Source: Scenedesmus sp. ARA3 (Eukaryota; Chlorophyta; Chlorophyceae; Sphaeropleales; Scenedesmaceae). From it: a DNA stretch of 48,018 nucleotides. Below the pieces are notes generated by a model. The model did no database searches and was not told where the DNA came from. It saw only the letters and a list, made by a program, of their open reading frames with translations. How positions within the stretch are numbered: position 1 is the stretch's first letter; every line of letters starts with the position of its first letter. The DNA is taken from positions 1 to 48,018 of the forward strand of contig RWJK01000904.1 of the NCBI GenBank assembly GCA_004335835.1, read 5' to 3'. Both the position numbers and the translations under genes were made by a program. Below, one piece after another: positions 11,000 through 31,124 of the stretch.

Positions 11000-12660
11000 A
11001 CAAGGTCTTGAGTTTTTTGTAGCAGTGTGCAAGTGTGCTGGCTGGTATGTACCCAATGTGCTTTGCAGGGCATCTCCAGTGGTACCAGTATGAGTCGACG
11101 CAACCAAAGGCGACTACAGAAAGACTACCAGGTGCTGAACACATGTTTGATAGTGTGTGTAAGGCTGCAGCCATGTCTGCATGCATGCATAGGCGGTGGC
11201 TGCTAAACCAGATGCCATGTGGCGATAGACTCCCCCCTCCTCTAGTTTAGCACCCCTCTTTTAAACTAGAGGGAGAGGAGGGGGTGTCAGGTCAGGGTAG
11301 AGATTGAGACTCAGTATAGGGGCAATAAAGAGGGCATGTCCAGTGGGACCCGCCAATGAGCGTTATGACGTAACAGGACATGAAACAGGCTCGGCTGACG
11401 CCAACCAGCCTATCGACTGCGCTTATATGTCTTCTACTGTTTCTTTGAATAAAAATGCGGCAGGCTGTGCATCACCCGCAGCAGCTGTATCGGGGAACCC
11501 GGCGGGTGACAGACACGGACTGCCACAAGCCGAATTAGCTGGTGAAATCTTTTGTGATTCAGAGGGTATTTCAGGCGTCCATCGCCTGTCTTCTGTATTA
11601 GATGTCTTCAGGTGCGAGGGAAGTTCTGCATGTAGGCCCAGCAGCCTGAGGCTGCACAAACAACCAACAGTCTTGATGACTTCTTTTGTCACGTAGGTAC
11701 GCAATTTCACTCACAAAAGCGGCTGGTGTGTGTGGAAGGCGTGAGACTACTGATATCTGCTCTGCAATCGCACAGAGCTGCGAGCGCCAGCGAACTAAAT
11801 GTGAAATTGCCAGTTCTGTTATTTTTAAAGTGATGCACGAGAGCCTATTTGCAATCAGTACGCAATCTGCAGAACCCCCTTCACAGCAACCACCTCCGAG
11901 GAGAGCAGACGCTGCTCCCACACCGGCAATCTGCAGGTGAACATAACAAATCGAAAAAAGCTGACCGGTTTTACAGGATGTTGAATGTTACACTGCTGTA
12001 GTGTTGTGGTGACTACAGATCTAGCACATGCCTTGCAAGCACCTTGTGAAGCAGTGGAGCAGCTGCCAGCTGCTAGCAGTGCTAGCTGCAGCTAGCTGCA
12101 GTACTGCGATGGCGCTGTAGGAGCCACTCCCAGGGTAGCAGTACTGCTTGACTGGTGGCACCTGTCCCTGGTTGCTGCCTGCGCACACAGCTCAAGATGG
12201 TCAGATACACAATAATTTTGTTGTGTGAAGCACCCACTGGGTGCTGAGTGGCACTCAGTGACTGTGCGACCACAATTTTCTGCAATGGCTTGTTGCAACC
12301 TTTGCAACCCGGAAAGGTCCTGCAGAGCAGCTGCTTGCAAGCAGCCCAAAAGGCTGCTATGCTGCGAGTTGCGGGCTCAACATAATACGTGTCAAGAGCC
12401 AAATAAGGCTGGAACATACGCCATGCTGGTGGATGCTGCACGTTCCTGCAAGCACCGGTGCGCACCAGACACTGCAGTGGATGGGCGTTGCGATGGCAGC
12501 GGCGCTGCCAGTTACTGGCAAGCTGCCAAGGCAAGCTGCCACCAGCTGCTGCGGGCTGCAAACATCACGATCTGCACGGCACTACCTCAAGGAGGTGCAG
12601 TGGGCGCAGATGACCGCCCTGCCCGGGCGTGCTCATTTACCGCTGCTGCTGCTCTGTAAA
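11000..12660 (-). other. Possible upstream exons of the CBM14-like gene (unresolved)
   Basis: On the minus strand, Cys-rich open segments continue upstream: about 11040-11115 (VAFGCVDSYWYHWRCPAKH), about 12180-12300 (VTECHSAPSGCFTQQNYC) and about 12100-12182 after a TGTGCGCAG acceptor. Their Cys spacing resembles CBM14 halves. Exon borders, frame joins and the start codon could not be fixed, and the plus strand across 12225-12659 is also open and Cys-rich, so strand is not certain. The part 11.3-12.0 kb has a different composition and open frames of about 95-107 codons on the minus strand without recognisable similarity. Confidence 0.25.
11231..11285. repeat. Imperfect inverted repeat (hairpin)
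   Basis: A left arm with CCCCTCCTCT and AGTTTA (11231-11249) is complementary to a right arm TAAACTAGAG...AGAGGAGGGG (11262-11283), with a 4-5 base bulge and a loop of about 12 bases. It could fold as a stable hairpin or be the remnant of a small inverted-repeat element. No function can be assigned. Confidence 0.6.
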
Positions 12661-13317
12661 CCTTCTTTGCGCCTACAAGTATGTCTATCACATGAGCCTG
12701 TGCTGCTGGTCTGCTGTGCCTGCATGATCAGCCCACTGGGAACGCCAGGAGCCTTTGGGCAGGGAGGCTTCTGGTCCAGCATTGCTTGAAGGTGCACAAT
12801 TGTGCAGTTACCATGCCTAAAACTGCCTTTTCACATCATCAGGAACAAGGCTGTGTGGTCCAGCACGCTGATCAGCAACATAATCCGCCCACGATAATGC
12901 AAAATGATGAATTCTATACAGAGCCAGGATACCGAAGTACGCTGGTCATGCACAGCTGCGCACCTTCAAGCAATGCTGAGCCAGAACACCCCCGCCAAAG
13001 TCTCTTGGCACTCCAAGTATCCAAGTATAATGCATGAAGGCCCAATCAACATTTTGCAAGGGCAGCAACCCATTCCTTGGCCAAAGGCCAACTCCATTGC
13101 CAGCACATCCAGCGCAGCCCTAGGCCTCTGCCAAGAGGCTCCAACCAGCAAACCCTGCAGAGTCGATTTACGTCCACACGATGCCACAAAACCAACCAGT
13201 GGTCCAAAAGCAGCAGCCAGCTTGTTGCACTGCTGCTTAGGATCAACACAACACAAACGGGCACAGCGCTCCGCCAACTCCACTGTCTCGCGGGCTGCCG
13301 AAGTATTTCAGCGTGGG

Positions 13318-13600
13318 CATCCCTGCACCTCCATGTCAAACAGCGGCCCAGAAGTGATGATCACCCACTGTAGCCCAAGCAGGCTCGCGCCAAAGACACA
13401 CGCCGCACACCCATCGAAAATCTCTTGAAGCAGGGCTTGCTTCATGAGCACAGCACAGCTACTAGAGCGCTCTTCCAGCCCTGCAAGCTCAACTAACTTC
13501 AGAACACTTCCACACGCGGCTGCCAAAGTACTGCAGTGCTGGCACGCCCCGCACTTCTAGATCAACCAGTGGGCCCATGATCAGCTGCAGCTGGCCCATC
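13318..13600 (-). repeat. Two echoes of the ArsA terminal exon beyond the stop codon
   Basis: Downstream of the ArsA gene's stop (13755), the end of exon 15 is copied twice. At about 13505-13600 the minus strand reads QLQLIMGPLVDLEVRGVPAL and continues through the equivalent of QYFGSRVWK, but the stop is replaced by a Cys codon. At about 13318-13372 a more diverged copy reads VIITSGPLFDMEVQGCPR. They lie in what should be the 3' UTR or flank. Confidence 0.8.
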
Positions 13601-13754
13601 ATGCACTACTCCCAACACATCGACGCCCATGCGCAGCAGCCAACTTGTGGCAACCGCGGCTGACTACCAGTAAGAACACAGCACAATCCACCGCACTGCT
13701 CTGACAGAAAAAGAGCAAGGCTGTCAACTGCCCGCAGGGCCAGATAGACCACGC

Positions 13755-23687
<9,933 letters not shown>

Positions 23688-24109
23688 TCAATCACTCGTC
23701 AGATCAATAGTGTCGACTGTGGTGTCTGCTACCCTCAGCACATCAGCCAGCGCTGCTGCAGCCGCAGCTGGCTTGCGCAGCAGCAGCTTGACCGCCTGCA
23801 GCTCCTGCGCATGGCCCTGCTTAGTTTTGAGCAGCGCCTTGTGCCATTCATCCGTCTTGAGTATCGCCACATGTGCGTTCCTGCCCGTGCCATGTGCCTC
23901 CACTGTCGCGCTGTGGTTGCTGCTGCACCAGCGAGTCTGGCCGTAGCAGCGGTGGCTGCCGTAGCTGTAGATGCTGGTCTGGACCAGACGGCCTGCTGCC
24001 TTGCGGGCCTGGTCAATGCCGCTGAAGCTGCCACTGAGTGTGTACGAATGCTTGGGCCCTTGCAGGAAAGCCTGCACCTGCAGACACCAGAAAATGGAAT
24101 TTTTGACTG

Positions 24110-24270
24110 AAATGCCGCTGAATTCGCTGCTGAGTGTGAAGCACTGCTTGGGCCCTTGCAGGAAAGCCTGCACCTGCAGGACACCAGAAAACCGATTATT
24201 CAAACAAGATGCCACTGAATCTGCTGCGGAGTGTGAACGACTGCTTGGGCCCTTGCAGGAAAGCCTGCAC
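24110..24270 (-). repeat. Echoes of oxygenase exon 8 5' end (two copies, 96/97-bp period)
   Basis: The real last exon starts at 24077 with VQAFLQGPKHSYTL. Extra copies start at 24173 (VQAFLQGPKQCFTLSSEFSG) and 24270 (VQAFLQGPKQSFTLRSRFSG), each preceded by CTGCAG. Spacings are 96 and 97 bp. Only the real exon continues into the conserved GRNAHV segment. Confidence 0.92.
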
Positions 24271-26180
24271 CTGCAGGAGGTGCACAACATGTGTGGCAAG
24301 GGAAGATGCAACGTGTGTGACAGAGTGGGAGAGGTACTTGGGCTGCTGGTGTGGGCCTTGTTTGGAGCTGTTGCACAGGAGAAGCGTTGTTGACCTATCC
24401 ATGTCTTCCTCCAGGACCATGTTTTCCTCCAGGAGAGAGAGAGGGAGAGAGTCATACTCAAACAGGAGCCCTTGGCTGCAGCAGAGCAGAGCACGCACGC
24501 AATGTGAAAGGACAGATTTGCAATGCTTTACAATCCAAAGAACCGTGGTCAATATACAACTGCGCACCTTCAAGCAATGTGCTGAGAAGGCGAAAGGGCT
24601 TGCAGGAAACAGCAATGCTGTGTGAGAATAACAGATGCCTTGCAGGAAGGAGTTTGTATGAACAACACATAGCAGCAACCGAGTCAAAGCAGTGAGAAAA
24701 GCCACAAGGCTCAGCTCCGTCACACTCTGTGTCTTGGCTTACACAGCAACTCGAGCGGCTCAACCCTTACCTCTGGATTGCCTGGCACACTGGCCTGAGG
24801 CATGTGCCAGCTGGAAGGCGCAGCAGCAGCCATGCGCCGCAGGTTTGCCACCTGACATGCCACCAGCTGCTGCACTGCTGGCAGCTCCAGTGCTGCCTGC
24901 ACTGCCGCGGTCTGCAGCAACTGCTTCAGCAAGCTGTAGCGGCTCCGCCGCTGCGCAACAGCTGTCGCAAACTGTGCGTAGTAGCTGCGTGTCAGGCCTG
25001 CATCTGCCAGCAGCAGCTGCGACAGCAGCAGCATGCTCTCGTCTGTCTGTCGGCTCAGCAGGGATGCGCTGCTGTCGCTGGCAAACATGCCTTTTAAAGC
25101 TGAGTTGAGCACCAATGCTCGTGCACCCAGTGGGCCTGCATACTACTGAAGTGGAGTAGCCTGCAGCAGCTGCTGCAACTCTGTTGCTTGCCAAGTTGAT
25201 GCCTGGCCGCTCTGCAGCTCTCTGCAGATGGATGAAAGCAAGCGCTCATGGTACAGCTGCAGCTCGTTGCCCTTGCAGCACTGCAGCAGCAGCACAGCAG
25301 TGGTGCAGTGCTGCATGGGCCCCGCAGCACACAGCACAGCAGCAGCCGCTGCTGCCAGCTGCTGCTCCAGCTGCGGAATTGCTTGCAGCTGCTGCAGCAG
25401 CGGCGCTGCTTTTACCGCCAGCGCGGCTGTTGCGTCAGCCTGCACAGCCGCTGCAGCTTTTGCCACGGCCGCTTGCTGCACAGCTGGCAAGTCTGGCACT
25501 GCCGTTGCCAGTGCTACCAGGCTGTCCACAGCGGGAGCTGGCGCAGCAGCAACTGCTGCTTCTGCCAGCTGTTGCTGCAGCTGCCCAGTCAAGCCTTTGA
25601 TCAGAGCAATGCAGCTGACCGGCAGACAAGGCATGTCTTGTGTTACGCGCAGCAGCAGCGATTGGCCCGCTGCTCCCGCATCAAGCACCGCAGCTGCTGC
25701 TGCCATTGCTGCTGCCACCTCTGCCGCCTGCACCGGCCTCTGGCACACAGACACCAGCAGCTGCTGCAGCTGCTCTGCTGCACCTGCCACACCCAGCTCA
25801 ACCGCCTCTGTTCCAAGGTTCAGCACGTGTGCGATCTGCAGCCGGGCGTCCGTAGTGCGTGACATGCTGCTGTAATAGCCGCCACTCGGTTGTGCAGTAG
25901 CCCCTTGTGCCAGGCGCTCAGCCTCTGTCACGCATTCACGCAGAGCAGCAGCTGCCTCCTTGGCAGGCTGGAGGAAGCTCCTGCTGCTACTCCTGCTAGC
26001 CTTGCAGCCAGCTGCCACACCCTGCTGCTGTGCAGGTGCGCCGCTGCTGTGCTTGGCTGCTGCTGAGGCCTCCTGGAGTTGCAGCGTCAGCAGCGACAGC
26101 AGTGCCGCCAGGCCTGCCCTCTTGGCGTTTGCCAGGCTGCGTGAGCGCGGCCACAGCACCAGCAGGGTGCGGTGGTACAC

Positions 26181-26291
26181 CTGGTCCAGTGTAGGCCTTG
26201 TGTGTAAGGTTGCAAGGGAGGGCAGCAGGCAGGGTGCATGTTTGTGCAGGCAGCATACAATACACAGCACCAGCAGGTTGCGGTGGTAGAC
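26181..26291 (-). repeat. 111-bp duplication in the oxygenase gene forming an AG|GT-bounded intron
   Basis: PTLYQVYHRNLLVL (about 26268-26306) and PTLDQVYHRTLLVL (about 26157-26195) are two copies of one segment. Each contains ACCAGGT. Splicing from the AG|GT of the first to the AG|GT of the second removes exactly one repeat period of 111 bp and restores a single family-like GPTLYQVYHRTLLVLWP. The 111 bp are also open in frame, so retention would add 37 residues. Confidence 0.7.
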
Positions 26292-27495
26292 CTGGTAAAG
26301 AGTGGGACCTGGCAGCATGCATGCATTGCCGGAGGGGCAAAGACAAAGATGGGTTACAGGGTCCAGGCAAGCTATTACTCGGCCTTGGAGCAACAAGCGA
26401 GTTGCAATCCACAGTGTGCAATCTGTCTATATTCTTGTGATGTCTGGCACAAGCATCCCCCTCGTGGGCCGACCCGTACCAAGGCCTCAACACACCCAGC
26501 TGCCACTGCTGCCGCTGCTGCACGTACCTGCATTGCCGGTGTAGCCTTCGTACTCTTCCTCGTCAGGTTCGTCGTCGGAGCCGAACAGCGGGTCGCCCTC
26601 GGGGTCGTAGAAGTCGGCCTCGGCGTCGAGCTTCCCGTAGTCGACGACGGAGCCGTCGCGTGCGACCCAGCTGCCGGTTTCTATGTAGTCCTCACGAACC
26701 TGCGCCAAGCAGCACAAGAAGAACGACAAAAAGGGTCGCCGTGATTGGTTTGGTGGTGCCGAGGCTTCAGGCAGGTGCAGCTCCACCAAGGCCATTGATT
26801 GGCGAGCCCCCACACCACAAGATGCTCCTTGCACCCCAGTAAGGACTATGAGGCCGGCGTAGATCCTTCTCTGCCAGCATAACGCATGTCATGCGCCAGG
26901 CTGTGCGAACTGAGCGAAGCAAAGAGCTGCACTGATTGGGCTTGACGGTGCAGCAGCTGAAGGCGGGTGCAGCATGCCCAGCCAGGAGGCTGGCTGAGCA
27001 TCAGGCATATGCCACCTGACACACGCGAACGCAGGCAGGCAGACAAGCTTTGCACACAGCACAACGCTTCCTGCCTGTTCATGTCCCGGGGCTGCCTCAA
27101 GTGCAGCGCTGGCGGCAGCTCACCAAGCAGTCACCTGCCACACCGCACAGCATAAACGGTGACCGTAGTAGCCCTAGCAGCAGCAACTCACATCAGTCAT
27201 GGTGTGCCCCCCAGGGCCTCCATACTCTTCCTCCTCCTCCTCCTCCTCCTCCTCCTCTTTCTCTCCGTCACTGTCCCAGCAGCATCGCCGCTTGTAGCCA
27301 CACCCACCATAGCGTCCAAGGCGTCCATAGCGGCCATAGCTGTAGGAAGGCGAGTCTGTGCTGCCACACACTTTGCGTGTGAGCAGCACCAGGTGCGCAT
27401 CCAGGCGGCTGTAGGCGCGCAGCGCGCGCGCCAGTGCCCTGTCGGCGCCCTTGAGGTGCTCAAAGCGCAGGTTGGCCTCGGTGTAGTTGTGCTCT

Positions 27496-27526
<31 letters not shown>

Positions 27527-27527
27527 G

Positions 27528-27592
27528 CGCCAGTACCCTGTCAGCGCCCTTGAGCTGCTCAAATCGCAGGTTAGCCTCTGTGTTGTTGTGCT
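27528..27592 (-). repeat. Echo of oxygenase exon 4 5' end
   Basis: Minus strand EHNNTEANLRFEQLKGADRV follows a GGCACAG acceptor and copies EHNYTEANLRFEHLKGADRA, the start of the real exon at 27493. The copy is 99 bp upstream and then runs into CAG-rich sequence. Confidence 0.85.
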
Positions 27593-29010
27593 CTGTGCCA
27601 CGCCAGCAGCAGCAGCAGCAGCAGCGGTGGCAGCGGCACAGGTGCATGCACATGTGTGTGGTGGCGACAGTGGTGATGACAGCTGTTGGGGAAGCTGTGC
27701 CCTGTGGCTGTTGGGTGGTTGCCGTGGATCAGACATAAGGTGTGCTTCGGACCCCATGCATACCAACCAAGACGCTGGGTGCAAGCAGCCCCTGACAGAT
27801 ACACCTGACTTCCATACGGCTACCGATCAGGCCCTAGGGTCTCCCCACCTGCAGCGCAGTGCAATGCAACTGTCCTCAATCTCTGTGCCTGAACATATTT
27901 GCAGGCTTGCAGACTAGTCAAGCCACACAGCGTCTCCCCGGTCTCCCCAGGCACGTCACTCACCCAGCAAAAACGCAATGCGCTCCTGCGTGCCACCATT
28001 CTGAAGTCCCCTCTCCCAGGCCTGCACCGCAGCTCTCAACCGCGCCTCAACTGCGCTGCGGGGCGCCAGGCGTGGCGCAGCAGCAGCAGGGCCCTTGAAG
28101 ACCAGGTTGTATGCGAGCACCAGCCGCATGCCAGCGGTGAGGGGGGTCAGCTCGTGCTCGCAGTCTGCGAAGAAAGCTGCATACTGCAGGCTGGTGGCGC
28201 TGTCCTGCAAAGACAGTGCAACCAGGGCAGGCAGCGCAGGCAGCATCATCGTGCATGCAGAACATGCTGCACATGCAGTGCAATCAGCACATCATTTATG
28301 TTGCAGGAGGAAAGCAAGACTGAGCTGTTCTGCAATTACCATTGACACAGAGCAAGCAACCAGAGGTACCCAAAGCTCCAAGCACAGCCGCAGCTGCTTC
28401 TGATAGCACTGCTGTGCTGCAGTAGCTGCAGAGCCAAGTAGCGGATCTCACAGTTTGGGCTGTGTTCTGCTGCATCATGCACCCCGCGCAGATCTGCGCA
28501 AACTACCGAACAAACAGAGCCCACCTGCGCAAAGTCGTGCATGTGCTGCTTGCCCCTGTGCCTCACAGCCAGGCTGCCCCCGCTGTGTCCTTCATAGCAG
28601 GGCAGCTACACCACTAGCGTGCCAATCATGCCTGCCTCCTTTTCTGTTTCTTGGTGCGCAGCAAAGTGGCCGCCCTGCTCATACAGCAGCAGCTTGTAGA
28701 GGTGCGCCTCAATGCTGCAGGCTGCGCTGTCATCGATGTCAAGGGCCTTGGCTGCTGCTGCCACTGCGGACTGCAGCAGCGGCTGCCAGCTAGCGTCGAT
28801 GGTGACCTGAGAGGCATCTACCTGTTTGGGGAAGGTATGGGCAATACATGTGGTGTAACATGCAATGGCGTGTGGCGGGGTTACTGTATGTGCAAGCAAA
28901 GTGGCTACATGCAGGGCAACAGCAGTTGCAACTGCTGTGCTATACATGTGACAGCGCCGTTGTGAGTGCAAACATACTCAAAAGGTACATGGCAGCAGTG
29001 TGTGTTGCAT

Positions 29011-29031
29011 GGTGACCTGGCTCGCGTCCAC
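29011..29031 (-). repeat. Short echo of oxygenase exon 2 5' end
   Basis: After CTGCAGCAG the minus strand encodes VDASQVT, the same as the first residues of exon 2 at 28821. The match is short, so this is less certain than the other echoes. Confidence 0.55.
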
Positions 29032-29696
29032 CTGCTGCAGGCGCAGCAGGCAGCAAGTGCTGCAGTACATGTGATGGCGCCGTTGTGCGTGCAAGCATAC
29101 TAAGAAGGTACATGGCAGCAACATTAGCTGCTGCTCCTACGTACTGCTGCTGCTGTGGGTTATTGCTGCCTTGCCTAACAGCATGCCTGACGCAAGCATG
29201 GTGATCAACCCTTCCAAATCCCTTGCCAGATATCGCTACTGCCTCACTCCTGCTACTGCTACACCACACCATGCCCGCCTCACCTCGGATGCGTCCCTCA
29301 CCGCAGTGTCCACCACAATGGCCAGGCCCCTGCAATGTGGCGCATGCTGCGCCACTGCCTTCAAGCTCACTGCCTGCTCCCTGCACAGAGGCAGCCCCCG
29401 CCTGCCACTGCTATGTCTGGTAAGCAGAACGGCACACTGCTGCTGCTGCTGCTGCTGCTGCCATCCAGGCGGCCCGAGCAGGCGAAGCGGCTAGGGGGTG
29501 CTGCGGAGTGCAGCGCGTCCCACAGCATCTGCTTCCATGCACCCTCTTCTGGCTCGTCATCATCTTCATCATCTGCGTTTTCTTCATCCTCTTCTTCATC
29601 GTCCTCTCCCTCTTCATCTGGCTCTGCTTTTACCGGCGCTGCTGCCTGCTGAGCTGATTCCTCTGGCTCTGCTTTGACTCGTGCTGGTGCCTGCTG

Positions 29697-29729
<33 letters not shown>

Positions 29730-29965
29730 AGCCTGCTGTGCTGCTGCCTGCTGAGTTGCTGCCGCTTCTGGCTCTGCTTTCACTGATGCTAGCGGTGGCG
29801 GTTTGCACTTGTCTAGTGACTCCTTGCTGACCCCGCTGCCTCTCTTCATTGTCTTGCACGGCATGTTCTGCTCCTTGAGCACCAGCAATTGCTGCTGAGT
29901 GAAGCCCACGGCTGGCTCAGCAGGTGCTGCCTGCTGCTGCCGCTGCTGCAGAGCAACTAGTGCAA

Positions 29966-29967
<2 letters not shown>

Positions 29968-30060
<93 letters not shown>
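29968..30060. repeat. (CTG/CAG)31 microsatellite, coding polyQ
   Basis: An uninterrupted 93-base CTG tract. It is read as CAG on the minus strand, where it encodes about 31 consecutive Gln in the N-terminal region of the oxygenase-like protein. Confidence 0.95.
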
Positions 30061-31124
30061 AGCGCTGCCAGCGCGCCTGCAGCATGAGGCGCCTCTGCTG
30101 CATCTTGCATCTCGTGATCAGCGCCTTCCACTTGCCCTGCTGCTGCTGCGTCCTGCGGTTCTGCTGTCACAAGCACTGCTGCCTGCTGGGCATCTGGCTG
30201 CTCTGGCTCTGTTTGCATGGCCGCTACTGCCTGCGGTGCCGCTGCCTCCACTGCCTCTGCTTTCACTGGCGGCGCTGGCTGCTCCTCTGGCTCTGCTTTC
30301 ACCAGCACTGCTGCCTGCTGCGCCCCTGGCTCCTCTAGCTCTGTTTGCATGGCCGCTACTGCCGGCTGTGCTGCTGCCGCCTCTGGCTCTGCCTTTACCA
30401 GCGCAACTGGCTGCGGTGCTGCTGCTTCCTCTGGCTGTGCTTTCACCAGCACTGCTGCCTGCTGTACCCCTGCCTCTGCTTCCACCAGCCGTACTGCCTG
30501 CTGGGGCCCTGTTTCCTCTGGCTCTGCCTTCACCTGCGCTGCTGCCTGCTCAGCCCCTGCCTGCCGTGCCACTGCCGCTGCTGCTGCTGCCAGGTCACCA
30601 GACAGGCGAGCTGCATCTTGCATCTGATCTTCTGCCATCTCCACTTGCATGGCATCTGCCTCCATCTTTACTGGCTCATCTTGGCCCACCTGTACAACTG
30701 CTTCTGCTGTACCAATGTCCGCCATGTGTGTGTCTACAGCTTCCGTTTCTGCTGCTGCTGCTGCTGCTGCTGTGGGTGGCGCAGCTACTGCTGCTGCTAC
30801 TGCTAAATCTTCTGCGACTGTGTCTTCAGTGGGTAGGGAGTCTGGCACGATGATATCTCCATCTGCTGGCTCCTGCAATGAACGCATGGTGACATGGCGC
30901 AGCATGGTGCCATGTCAAGCAGTTGTGTCACAGCAGCTCTGCTTTTCACATGCTGGCCAACCCTACTGCCTCTCTTGCTGGTGCTGCCGGTTTATTCGCT
31001 GCATTCGCAACAAGTTTGTCACTGCGTATACTCATCCATGTACTCTTACCTGCAGAGCAAAAAGCTGGCCAGTGCTTCCTTCCATTGTTGTTGAGGCAGT
31101 ACATCACACGGTACGACCTGACAT

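Larger units (their letters stand above)
23688..30887 (-). pseudogene. 2-oxoglutarate/Fe(II) oxygenase-like gene with polyQ N-terminus; frame interrupted
   Basis: Exons (minus): 29284-30887, 28525-28821, 27964-28204, 27192-27493, 26528-26699, 26292-26308, 24771-26180, 23688-24077 (TGA). The oxygenase part matches a large eukaryotic Fe2OG family: RFACSGRL, VVDTAVRDASE, LYKLLLYEQGGHFAAHQETE, MIGTLVV, GGSLAVRHRGK, FFADCEHELTPLTAGMRLVL, EHNYTEANLRFEHLKGAD, EEYEGYTGNAG, VYHRTLLVLWPRSR and a C-terminal FLQGPKHSY...GRNAHVAILKT. Fe ligands would be H-Q-E (family usual H-x-D) and the His of CEHEL; Arg of GMRLVLAY would bind 2OG. About 535 N-terminal residues are Ala/Gln/acidic with QQAAVLVKAEPE-like repeats, a 31-codon CAG tract and a QLQ-like FTQQQLLVLKEQ. 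Oddities: a one-base loss in a run of five C (29395-29399), TAG at 28606-28608 where the family has Gln, and TAG at 25143-25145. It is either a decaying gene, misassembled, or uses TAG as sense. Start uncertain. Confidence 0.75.

Noticed and set aside
12225..12659. Plus-strand Cys-rich 144-codon frame
   Set aside because: No start context, splice series or family match; the minus strand in the same place fits the neighbouring CBM14-like gene slightly better, but neither is proven.
25228..25875. Plus-strand open frames rich in Ala, Ser and Gln opposite oxygenase exon 7
   Set aside because: Antisense translations of the Ala/Gln-rich coding exon; no independent splice or similarity support.
29924..30853. 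Long plus-strand open frame (309 codons, Ala/Leu-rich)
   Set aside because: It is the antisense shadow of the polyQ/Ala-rich exon of the oxygenase-like gene; triplet repeats keep all frames open.
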